NCBI GenBank assembly: GCA_025548565.1
Contig: JAJLPB010000002.1
Location: 620,001 to 684,000 of the forward strand
Direction of reading: 5' to 3'
Origin: Rugamonas sp. A1-17
GTDB lineage: Bacteria; Pseudomonadota; Gammaproteobacteria; Burkholderiales; Burkholderiaceae_D
DNA: 64,000 nucleotides
Part shown: positions 11,346 through 19,569 of the stretch, in pieces
Position numbering within the stretch: position 1 is the first letter of the stretch
Layout: every line of letters begins with the position of its first letter
Position numbers and translations under genes: made by a program
The notes under the pieces: model-generated
The model's input: only the letters and a program-made list of their open reading frames with translations
The model's database searches: none
Told to the model about the DNA's origin: nothing

Positions 11346-13792
11346 GCGCGCTCCGCTGCGCCGATGCGGCGGAACAGCTGTTCGATGCGGCTGGCGGTGC
11401 GGTCGTCGGCCAGGGCCGGCATCGCGCACAGCTGCAGGTAGGCGCTGCCGGCGCTCTGCGGCTTCTGGCCGGACTTGAGCGACGACTGCAGCACCTCGAC
11501 CTGCATCTTCAGGCGCTCGCGCGCGAACTCGGCGCCGCTGTCGACGCCGGCCACGATCTCCAGCCGCAGCACTTCATCGAGCAGCTTGGCGCGGTTGCGT
11601 TCCAGCTGCTCGGCGTAGGCGCTGCGCTTGCCGTCCAACGCGCCCAGCGCCGCGTTGAAGCGGCCATGCAAGGCGCGCTCGTAATCGGCCGCCAGCGGCG
11701 GCAAGGCCGACCAGCGCGACTGCCAGTCGGCGCCGTCGATGGCAGCGCCGTCGTCCGCCGTGCCGATCGCGCTCTCCAGCGCCTGGCACAGGCGCAGCTT
11801 GTCGCGCAGCGCATTGGCCTGGGCCGCGCCGGCGCGGCGCTTGATCGCGTCGGCCTGGGCCTGCACCGCCGCCACCGCCGCCTGATAACGCTGCTGGATA
11901 CGGGCTTCCGATGCGCGCGGCACGGCGCCGGCGGCATGCCAGGCGGCGGCCGCGTCGCGCAGCGTCTTGGCGATGGCCGCCAGCTGCGCCTTGTCCTCGC
12001 CGCTGAAGGTGGCCGTTTCCAGTTCCTTGCACAGCGCCTCGCGCGCATGCAGATGGGCCTTGCGTTCGTGGTCGGCGGCGTGCGCGCTCTCCTTGCGCTT
12101 GGCGAAGATCGCATCGCAGGCGGCGCGGAAACGCTGCCACAACGCCTGCTCGGCCTTGCGCTCCAGCGGCAGCGCCTTGGCCTGCTCCTGCCAGCGTTCC
12201 TGCAAGCGGCGCAGATGATCCAGCGTGTGACGGTCGCCCGGCTGCATCTGCTCCGCCTCGGCGATCAGCAGTTCGCGCTTGGCGGTTTCGATCTTGCGCT
12301 GCTCGGCCAACGGCGCCAGCATCTGCGCCAGCGCCTTGTCGAAGGCTTGATCGAGCTTGCGTTTTTCCTTGCGGTCGATGGTGCCCAGGCGGCCCCACAT
12401 CTGGCGCAGACGCTGGCCGGCGGCGGCCACGTTCTTCAGGTCCGCGCCCTCCGCCACGGCGGCGGCGGCCATGTTGCGGGTTTCGTCGATCAGCGCCTGG
12501 GCCTTGGCGGCGTTGGCGTGGCGCTCGTCGGCCAGCTGCTTGAAGTGGGCGGCGGCCGGCGCGTAGGCGGCGGTGCAGGCGCTGTCGAAGCGCTCCCACA
12601 GGCTCTTGGGCGCGTGGCCGGAGACCGCGTCCAGCGACTTCCAGCGCTCGCGCATGCTGCCGACCTTCTTGGCCAGTTCGCTCATCGCCAGGCCCAGCGC
12701 GGGCAGCTCTTCCACCGCCTTGACCAGCTCCTCGCGCGAGACGTTGCCGCCCCAGCGCGCCCAGTCGCCCAGCCGCTTCAACTCGGCGCGGACGTGGTTC
12801 AGGCGGTCGGTCTGGGCCGGCGTCAAGCGGGTCTTGTGCTCCTTGAGCCACTTGTCGTGGTCGGCGGCGGCGTGCAGCAAGCCTTGCTCCAGCGCGGCTT
12901 CCATCGCGTCCAGCGTTTCGAGGAATTTCTTGTCGGTTTCCTTGGGCGCGGCCGGCTTCTTCGGCTCGCGCGCGGCGGGCGCCGGCGCGGCTGGTGCCTC
13001 GGCGGCCGCTTCGGCGGCGGGCGCGGCGGGCGCGGCTTCCGGCTCGACGGCGGCAGCGGCGCGCTGGCTCGCCGCCGACAAGGCGGCGCGGCTCTGCTCC
13101 AGCGCCTGCGCGTAGTCGCTCAGCAGATGCTTGGGCAAGGCGTTGTGTTCGGGGGCCTGCTGGTATTCGGCCTGGGCGGCGGCGTGGCGCTCCAGCGCCT
13201 GCTGCGCTTCCTCCGGCGGCAGGCCGGCGGACGGCAGCTGGCGCAGCGCGGCCATCGCGTCGATGATGGTGCGCTGCAGATTGACCTGCGCCTCCAGCCG
13301 GGCCGCCAGCGCGGCGCGCGCGGCGGCGTACGGTTCGGCCAGCGCCGGCACCGCGGCGGTGATCTGCCATTGGCGGTCCAGGTCGGCCACCTGGTTGGGC
13401 GTCAGTTTCTCATCCTGCAACAGGCGCTGGGCCAGCTCCAGGCAAGCCTGCGCTTTTTGCTGCTCGGCCTGCTGGTAGCGAATCGCATCCAGCCGTCCCT
13501 GCATCAGCTTGGCGACGCGGCGGTCGGTGTTGCGCATGGCCTGCAGCACCCGTTCGAGCTGCGGCTGCGACTGCACGTGCTCGGCGGCGGCCAGGCGCAC
13601 GCCGGCGAATTCGCTCTGCAGTATCAGTTCGACGGCGGCGGCCTCGTCGCCCGCCAGCGTGGCGGCGCGCTGGGCCTGCTCCTCGCGGCGGCTGGCCGAT
13701 GCGGCAGCGGCGGCGCCCTGCTCGGGAGTCGCCTCGGCGGCCTGTTGATCGGCCGCCTGGTCGGTAGTTCGCTTGAAGATGAAATCGAACAT
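11342..13792 (-). CDS. DUF349-domain coiled-coil protein
   Basis: 816 residues, strongly helical and Ala/Glu/Arg-rich. Repeated blocks of the type WxxLGxxxRxxxxxL...W..F are characteristic of DUF349 repeats (several between about 330 and 680). An Ala/Pro-rich linker lies around 255-285. DUF349 proteins are widespread in beta- and gammaproteobacteria, but I know of no settled biochemical role. It has no signal peptide and is presumably cytosolic. The stop overlaps the moaE start by four bases. Confidence 0.85.
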   Translation of the reverse strand: MFDFIFKRTTDQAADQQAAEATPEQGAAAAASASRREEQAQRAATLAGDEAAAVELILQSEFAGVRLAAAEHVQSQPQLERVLQAMRNTDRRVAKLMQGRLDAIRYQQAEQQKAQACLELAQRLLQDEKLTPNQVADLDRQWQITAAVPALAEPYAAARAALAARLEAQVNLQRTIIDAMAALRQLPSAGLPPEEAQQALERHAAAQAEYQQAPEHNALPKHLLSDYAQALEQSRAALSAASQRAAAAVEPEAAPAAPAAEAAAEAPAAPAPAAREPKKPAAPKETDKKFLETLDAMEAALEQGLLHAAADHDKWLKEHKTRLTPAQTDRLNHVRAELKRLGDWARWGGNVSREELVKAVEELPALGLAMSELAKKVGSMRERWKSLDAVSGHAPKSLWERFDSACTAAYAPAAAHFKQLADERHANAAKAQALIDETRNMAAAAVAEGADLKNVAAAGQRLRQMWGRLGTIDRKEKRKLDQAFDKALAQMLAPLAEQRKIETAKRELLIAEAEQMQPGDRHTLDHLRRLQERWQEQAKALPLERKAEQALWQRFRAACDAIFAKRKESAHAADHERKAHLHAREALCKELETATFSGEDKAQLAAIAKTLRDAAAAWHAAGAVPRASEARIQQRYQAAVAAVQAQADAIKRRAGAAQANALRDKLRLCQALESAIGTADDGAAIDGADWQSRWSALPPLAADYERALHGRFNAALGALDGKRSAYAEQLERNRAKLLDEVLRLEIVAGVDSGAEFARERLKMQVEVLQSSLKSGQKPQSAGSAYLQLCAMPALADDRTASRIEQLFRRIGAAERA

Positions 13793-13870
13793 GGTGCGCT
13801 ATGAGATGGGTAAAACCACCATCATAGCAAAGCAAGGGGAATTTGCCTGAAGCGTATGCTAATTGGGCGG

Positions 13871-14596
13871 TTATTTCATCGCCGGCAACTGCCGGGTGGA
13901 ACGAACCTGGGGCGCCGGCGCCGCTTGCGCCTCGCTTTCCTCGACACTAATCAACGGCAGCACCTGCAGGCCGGGAATGCTGATCTGGCCGTCGTCCACC
14001 ACGCGCAGGGAACCCGCCAGGTTGCGCGCGGCCACCGCCTTGGGCTTGGCCGCCTCGACCGCCGCCACCGGCACCATGCCGGCGCGCTTCATTTCTTCCA
14101 GATGCTTGTCATGCATCATCAATTGATTCGCAATGGAAAACCAGGTTTCGCCGGCGATCGCGTGGCGGGCGATGGCGAACAGTTCCTGCTCTTCCTTTTC
14201 CAGCCGCTTGAGCAGCGAGGAGCAAAACGTTTCGATGCTTTCGCAGATGAGGTTGACCTGGTCCTCGCGCACGTCCGCCACCGAACCCAGCTTCTCCTGC
14301 AGCATGCGGATCGACAGCAGCGCCGACTGGTTCAGACGGTTGAGCTCGTCCAGCAGCTGGTCGGCGCGCTCGGTCGCCTCGCGCAGCGCGGGGATCAGGT
14401 ACATCTCGGTTTTGCGCCAGTGGCAGGCCTGGTACAGGCTGTTGAGGTTTTCGCAGGCGTATTCCAGCTGCGAAAGGGTGATGCTGTTCTGATGCATCAG
14501 CGTGGAGCGCACATACTTTTGGAAAGATAACAAACTGAGGCGAACACTCGCGTGTTCCACCGACAGCGCTACCAGAGTATATGTGGCAGTTAACAT
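13871..14596 (-). CDS. Hemerythrin-like helical protein
   Basis: 241 residues, nearly all helical in appearance. Histidine and glutamate positions (VEHASVR near 16; YQACHWRKTEMYLIPAL near 61; LEKEEQELFAIARHAI near 143) resemble the four-helix hemerythrin/HHE pattern in which His and Glu hold a di-iron site. The match is by eye and incomplete, so iron binding is a hypothesis. The start at 14596 is chosen because GGGAG lies a few bases upstream; a longer in-frame extension to 14734 has no ribosome binding site and unusual composition. Confidence 0.65.
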   Translation of the reverse strand: MLTATYTLVALSVEHASVRLSLLSFQKYVRSTLMHQNSITLSQLEYACENLNSLYQACHWRKTEMYLIPALREATERADQLLDELNRLNQSALLSIRMLQEKLGSVADVREDQVNLICESIETFCSSLLKRLEKEEQELFAIARHAIAGETWFSIANQLMMHDKHLEEMKRAGMVPVAAVEAAKPKAVAARNLAGSLRVVDDGQISIPGLQVLPLISVEESEAQAAPAPQVRSTRQLPAMK

Positions 14597-14748
14597 TCTG
14601 ACTCCCAAGGCTGAAGTTGCGAAACGCCCGGGTGGGCGGCAAGAGCGGAAGTGAAAGTGTAAATAAAGCCGACAAACACGCTTTGACCTAGAACAAATTT
14701 GCGGCCTTGCGTTATACACATCAATATATAACAACCCGGCCGCGAATG

Positions 14749-17157
14749 CTATCGCAACGACAGTTGAAGCCGCACCATGCCTGCTTCAGGATGCGGCAAA
14801 ACCACGCCGCCGAAGTGGCGCACCAGTTTTTGCACGCCGAGGTTCTCCGCCAGCGCATCGCCAACGATCTCGCGGGTGCCCTGGCTGCGGAAATAATCGA
14901 CCAGTTTCTGGAACAGGATGTAGCCCAACCCCTTCCCTTTCAAATCGGAACGCACGATGATGGCGAATTCGGCGGACTGGTTGTCCGCGTCGGCCACGGC
15001 GCGCACCACGCCCAGCGTTTCCGGCTCGCCGTTGGCGCCATTGCGGGTGGCGATGAAGGCCATGGCGCGGTCGTAGTCGATCTGCGTCAGCCGCGCCAGT
15101 TGGGACGGCGGCAGCTCGCGCATCGCGGTGAAGAAGCGCAGCCGCACGTCGTCCGGGTCCAGCGCCGCGAAGAACAGCTGGTGCTGCGGCGCGTCCTCCG
15201 GCCGGATCGGCCGCAGCAGGATGCGGCCGCCCTGCCAGTCCAGCTCCTGCTCCAGCTCCAGCGGATAGGGACGGATCGCCAGCGCGCCGCCGTTGCGGGC
15301 CGGCGCCAGCCGCACCTGCGCGGCCAGCGCCACCACGCCGCCGCCGATGGCCAGCAGCGGATTGAGATCGAGTTCGGCCAGTTGCGGCAGGTCGGCCACC
15401 ATGTCGGCCACCTGCACCAGCGTGCGGCACAGCGCGTCGGCGTCGGCCTCGGTCTGGCCTTGCGCCAGCAGGCGCGCCACGCGGGTGCGGCCGACCATGT
15501 CGCGCGCCAGCACCATGTTCAGCGGCGGCAGGCCGGCGGCGCGGTCGGCCGCCACCTCGGCCGCGATGCCGCCCTGGCCGAAGAACACCACCGGCCCGAA
15601 CACCGGATCGGTGCCGGTCTGGATGCGGGCCGCGGCCAGCGTCGGGCCGGTCAATGCGGCCTGCCGCGGCGTGGCCAGCGCGATGCCGTAGGCCGACAGC
15701 AGCGCGCGCGCTTCCTGGTCGGACAAGGTGCCGCGCCCGGACGCCAGCGCCGCAGCCACCAGCGCCCGCGCCGCCGCGCGCTCCGGCGCCGAGGTGGCGG
15801 GCAGGCGCGCCGGCACTTCCATCAGCAGCTCCTGGTTGCGGCGGTACTGGGCGATCTGCAGGAAGCCGTGCACCGCCTTTTCCGGCGTGTCGTAAGTGGG
15901 CAGGCCGGCGTCGGCGAACACCTGGCGCGCGGCCGCCACCGAGCGCCCGCCCAGCCAGCAGGACAGCACGTTCTTGGACGCCGAACGCATCAACGGCGCC
16001 ACCGCCGCCGCGATCCGGCCGCTGTCCACCATGGCCGTCGGCGCGTGCAGGAACAGCAGCGCGTCGGCCTGCGATTCGCGCAGCAGCGCCTCGACCGCGC
16101 TGGTGTAGCGCTCGACCGGCACGTCGGCCAACAGGTTGACCGGATTGTCCAGCGGCGCCTCGGCGCGCTTGAGCAGGCGCTGCGTCTCGGCCGACAGGGG
16201 CGCCAGCCGCGCGCCGCTGCATTCGAGCGCGTCGGCGGCGATCAGGCCCAGGCCCACGCCGTTGGTCAGCACCGCCAGCCGCTCGCCGCGCTGCGGGCGC
16301 TGGCGCGCCAGTGTCTCGACAGCGTCGAACAGGTCTTCGGTGGAATACACGCGCAGCATGCCGGCGCGCCGGATCGCGGCGTCGAACACCAGATCGGCGC
16401 CGGGCGCGGCGTCGCGCCCCACCTTCAGAACGATCACCGGCTTGCCGCGCGCCGCCAGGCGTCCCGCCGACATGAACTTGCGCGCGCTGCTGACATCCTC
16501 GATGCACAGCAGGATGGCCTCGGTCTCGACGTCGCCGGCCAGGAAGTCCAGCAGGTCGCCGAAGTCGACGTCGGCGACCTCGCCCATCGTGACGAAACGC
16601 GAGAAACCGATCCCGCGCAGGCTGGCCCAGTCCAGCACCGCCGTGCCCAGCGCGCCCGATTGCGACACGAAGGCCAGCTTGCCGGCATCGGCGGCGATGT
16701 GGGTGAAGCTGGCGTTGAGCCCCGCCGGCGGCGACTGCAGGCCGACACTGCCCGGCCCGAGGATACGCATCAGGTAAGGCCTGGCCGCGTCCAGCATCGC
16801 CTGCTGCACGCTGCGGCTGCCGGCTCTGATGCCATCCAACCCCGCCGTCATGACGATGGCGGCGCGGGTGCCGCGCGCGCCCAGTTCGGCGATCACGCCG
16901 GGGATGGTGGACGGCGGCGAGCACACAATCGCCAGGTCCGGCGCCGAGGGCAAGGCCGCCACCCGCGCGTAGCATGGCATATCGTGCAGCACCTGGTACT
17001 TCGGATTGAGCGGCCAGATGGCGCCGCCGGCGCGCGCGAAGCCGCCTTGCAGCAGGTTGGCCAGCACGCGGGTGCCGATGCGCTGCGGGTTGTCAGACGC
17101 GCCGATCACGGCCACCGAACGCGGTTGGAACAATCGGTCGAGATTCCTGATGCTCAT
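14749..17157 (-). CDS. PatZ/YfiQ-type protein: ADP-forming acyl-CoA synthetase-like domains plus GNAT acetyltransferase, ATP-grasp region truncated
   Basis: 802 residues. Domain order: CoA-binding Rossmann domain (8-135; SVAVIGASDNPQRIG), succinyl-CoA-ligase-like domains (about 145-440), remnant of the ATP-grasp domain (about 490-610) and C-terminal GNAT domain (about 640-795; LKGKGLGYILFQKLV is the acetyl-CoA loop). Relatives such as PatZ acetylate acetyl-CoA synthetase and other lysines. Typical length is about 880-900. Here the sequence jumps from the ALLSAYGI block straight to GTDPVFGPVVFFGQGG, losing the segment that holds the HKSDVGGV-like ATP-grasp motif. The frame is intact, so acetyltransferase activity may remain without ligase-like nucleotide binding. 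Confidence 0.85.
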   Translation of the reverse strand: MSIRNLDRLFQPRSVAVIGASDNPQRIGTRVLANLLQGGFARAGGAIWPLNPKYQVLHDMPCYARVAALPSAPDLAIVCSPPSTIPGVIAELGARGTRAAIVMTAGLDGIRAGSRSVQQAMLDAARPYLMRILGPGSVGLQSPPAGLNASFTHIAADAGKLAFVSQSGALGTAVLDWASLRGIGFSRFVTMGEVADVDFGDLLDFLAGDVETEAILLCIEDVSSARKFMSAGRLAARGKPVIVLKVGRDAAPGADLVFDAAIRRAGMLRVYSTEDLFDAVETLARQRPQRGERLAVLTNGVGLGLIAADALECSGARLAPLSAETQRLLKRAEAPLDNPVNLLADVPVERYTSAVEALLRESQADALLFLHAPTAMVDSGRIAAAVAPLMRSASKNVLSCWLGGRSVAAARQVFADAGLPTYDTPEKAVHGFLQIAQYRRNQELLMEVPARLPATSAPERAAARALVAAALASGRGTLSDQEARALLSAYGIALATPRQAALTGPTLAAARIQTGTDPVFGPVVFFGQGGIAAEVAADRAAGLPPLNMVLARDMVGRTRVARLLAQGQTEADADALCRTLVQVADMVADLPQLAELDLNPLLAIGGGVVALAAQVRLAPARNGGALAIRPYPLELEQELDWQGGRILLRPIRPEDAPQHQLFFAALDPDDVRLRFFTAMRELPPSQLARLTQIDYDRAMAFIATRNGANGEPETLGVVRAVADADNQSAEFAIIVRSDLKGKGLGYILFQKLVDYFRSQGTREIVGDALAENLGVQKLVRHFGGVVLPHPEAGMVRLQLSLR

Positions 17158-17184
17158 GCTGCGATGCTCCTGTTTTACCGGCGA

Positions 17185-18174
17185 CTACCAGCGCGAAGCA
17201 TGGTCCTCGGTCACGCCCATCATCTGCGTGACCACGCGTTTCGGTTGATCCGGCGCGCTGCGCACCCAGCCGGTGAAGGTGCCGACCGGCTGCAGGTAGC
17301 GGCTGGCCGCCACCACCAGGTTCTGGTCGTCGCGGCGCGCGCCCTCCGGCGTGAAGTACAGCTCCAGCAAGTCGTCCTCGGTGAAGATGTGCCACTGCGA
17401 CAGCGGATCGCTGCTGTCGTAGATGAAGTGCACGGGCGCCAGCGCGTGCACCTGGCCGTCCAGCCACAGCGCGTTCTCGTTGCCGCCGAAGTAGCCCGAC
17501 TGCAGGTTGAAGCCCATCTCCAGATTGTGCGCCGAGGCCCAGCGCCACGCGGTGTTCCGCGCCAGCAGGCCGTTGGAATAATCGAAGCTGGCGACGCCGC
17601 CGGCCAGGTCGTAATCCTCGCGGAAGGTGCGCACCTCGCCGCTCAGCGGCATGCCGGACGACTTCTGCGTCGCATGCACCGAGCCATGCGCCACCGGCCC
17701 CGCGGCCAGCAGCAGCGGCGAGGCGCCGGGGCCGAATTCGGCGTCGATCTCCAGGTAGTCGCAGCGCAGCCTCAGGCCGAAGCTGCCGTCGCCGCGGCTG
17801 TCGATGGCGATGCTGCTCTTGCGCGTCTTGAAACTGCTCGACGCGCCGGCATGGTCGGCCAGCCGCGCCGACAGGCCGGGCAAGCCGTTCTGGCCGAAGT
17901 TGGCCAGCATGTCGCCGTCGTTGCGGTCAAAGGCGTAGGCGAAGGCGGTGCTGGTCCAGCCCAGGTCGACGATGGCGACCGCGCAGAATATCTGCTCGGT
18001 GCACAGCGCCACGTAATGCCAGCGCTTGTGGTGGAAACGGCGCCACAGGCGGTTGCGCGCGAACGGCGCGGCCAGCCGGCTCCAGTCGATGTGGCCGACC
18101 TGGCCGGCGTAGCGGCCGAACAGCGGCTGGCCGTCGGGGCCGAGCAAGCTGTCGGGGGCGGCGGGCAGGCTCAT
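17185..18174 (-). CDS. DUF2804 domain protein
   Basis: 329 residues. The body carries the conserved tryptophan/histidine-rich blocks of DUF2804 (FHHKRWHYVALCTE; NLEMGFNLQSG; WHIFTEDDLLELYFTPEG). The fold is expected to be a beta-sandwich related to hydroxyneurosporene-synthase/AttH-like proteins, but no activity is established. It has no signal peptide. ATG 18174 begins where family homology begins; the ten bases separating it from the ycaQ stop indicate an operon ycaQ-DUF2804-pat. Confidence 0.85.
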   Translation of the reverse strand: MSLPAAPDSLLGPDGQPLFGRYAGQVGHIDWSRLAAPFARNRLWRRFHHKRWHYVALCTEQIFCAVAIVDLGWTSTAFAYAFDRNDGDMLANFGQNGLPGLSARLADHAGASSSFKTRKSSIAIDSRGDGSFGLRLRCDYLEIDAEFGPGASPLLLAAGPVAHGSVHATQKSSGMPLSGEVRTFREDYDLAGGVASFDYSNGLLARNTAWRWASAHNLEMGFNLQSGYFGGNENALWLDGQVHALAPVHFIYDSSDPLSQWHIFTEDDLLELYFTPEGARRDDQNLVVAASRYLQPVGTFTGWVRSAPDQPKRVVTQMMGVTEDHASRW

Positions 18175-18184
18175 TGAACTCCCA

Positions 18185-19426
18185 TCATGCGGCTTCCATT
18201 TCTTTGATGTTGTGATCCAGCGCGGCGCGCAGCAGCGGGGCGAAGCCCTCCGGCGCGGCGTGGACAATGCGTATCTCGGGACATTCGTGCCAGTTGGCCA
18301 GGCGCTGCAAGGCGCCGGCGACGTCGCGCGCAAACCGGTCGCTGACGCGCACACCCGGCTCCAGCACCAGCGACTTCAGTTCGAACACGCCGCCGCGCCG
18401 GTGCGCCTTGGCGTCCACCCGGCCGACCAGCGCGCCGCGCCGCAGTATCGGCAGCGTGAAGTAGCCGTACTTGCGCTTCTCCGCCGGAGTGTAGTATTCG
18501 AGCCGGTAATCGAAGCCGAACAGCTCCAGCGCGCGGCGGCGGTCCCACACCACCGGATCGAACGGCGACAGGATGGTGGTCAGCGTCGGCGCCAGCTTGC
18601 CGGTGGCGGCGGCCTCCAGCAGCGGCGCGTGGTCGGGATGAACGTAGACCGGATCGTCCCAGTCGTCCACCCAGGCGCGCAGCAAGGCGCCCTGCTCCAC
18701 CAGCTCCGCCGGATCGAGGCGCGGCGGCTTGGTGCGGAAGTAGTCGCTGATCCAGCCGGCGCGCGCGCAGCCCATCGCCTTGACCGCCTTCAGCACCAGC
18801 GCGCGGCGGGTGTCGTCCATGTGCGGCATGTGGCGGTCGTCCCAGCCGGGCAGCACGCGCTCGGCCAAATCGTAGATGCGCTGGAAGTTCTCGCGCGCGG
18901 CGATCATCAGCGCGCCGGCGGTGAACAGCACTTCGAGCGAACGCTTCTCCGGCTTCCAGCTCCACCAGCCGCCGCTCTGGCCATCGGTGCGTTCGAAGTC
19001 CGAGGAGCGCGTCGGCCCGTTGACGCGGATGTGGTCGAGCACCGCGTCGACCTCGGCGCGGCGCTCGCGCATCCAGGTCTCGGAATACTTCCAGCCCATC
19101 GCCGCCGGATCGAGCATGCGGTGGCGATACAGGCCATAGTCCTCGATCGGCACGAAGCAGGCCTCGTGCGCCCAGTATTCGAACAGCTGGCCGGCCGCCA
19201 GCGCCTGCTCCAGCCACGGTTGCGGATAGTCGCCCAGGCGGCTCCACAACACCAGGTAGGGGCTGCGCGCCACCACATGGATGGTGTCGATCTGCAGCAC
19301 GCCCATTTGCCGGATCGCGTCCACCACGTCGGCCTGGCGCGCCTTGCGGCGGCGCGGTTGCAGCAATCCCTGCGCCGCCAGGTGCAGCGCCCGCGCCGCG
19401 GCCAGGCTGATTATCAATTCGGTCAT
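18185..19426 (-). CDS. ycaQ: YcaQ-family winged-helix DNA glycosylase
   Basis: 413 residues of the HTH_42/AlkZ-like family, with three winged-helix modules and a C-terminal beta-barrel. The motif QID in LQIDTIHVVARSPYLVLW (near residues 35-52) corresponds to the catalytic Q-hydrophobic-D/Q motif of this family. E. coli YcaQ unhooks DNA interstrand crosslinks by removing alkylated purines. The start at 19426 gives the family N-terminus; an earlier in-frame ATG adds 48 atypical residues. It is the first gene of a three-gene run and divergent from a diguanylate cyclase. Confidence 0.88.
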   Translation of the reverse strand: MTELIISLAAARALHLAAQGLLQPRRRKARQADVVDAIRQMGVLQIDTIHVVARSPYLVLWSRLGDYPQPWLEQALAAGQLFEYWAHEACFVPIEDYGLYRHRMLDPAAMGWKYSETWMRERRAEVDAVLDHIRVNGPTRSSDFERTDGQSGGWWSWKPEKRSLEVLFTAGALMIAARENFQRIYDLAERVLPGWDDRHMPHMDDTRRALVLKAVKAMGCARAGWISDYFRTKPPRLDPAELVEQGALLRAWVDDWDDPVYVHPDHAPLLEAAATGKLAPTLTTILSPFDPVVWDRRRALELFGFDYRLEYYTPAEKRKYGYFTLPILRRGALVGRVDAKAHRRGGVFELKSLVLEPGVRVSDRFARDVAGALQRLANWHECPEIRIVHAAPEGFAPLLRAALDHNIKEMEAA

Positions 19427-19569
19427 GACCGCTATTCTAATAAAGAAATCAATATTGCCTGTGATCGGAAAGCGGTTTTTTTTGACTCGCCAGCCACAAA
19501 CGTGACATTTCCGTGCAGAATATCCCCATTGTGGTGCAGCTTCGATTTCGCCGTGACCCCAGACTTTCA

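Noticed and set aside
11666..13804. A 712-codon plus-strand frame opposite the DUF349 gene
   Set aside because: Extreme Arg, Gly and Leu content typical of an antisense GC-rich frame; the minus-strand protein has DUF349 repeats.
15600..15665. Frameshift in the Pat gene
   Set aside because: The frame is continuous and domain order is preserved; the anomaly is an in-frame deletion.
14707..18177. A very long open frame on the plus strand
   Set aside because: It lies opposite the Pat and DUF2804 genes, is rich in His, Arg and Gln from GC-rich codons and has no recognisable motif, so it is a high-GC antisense artefact.
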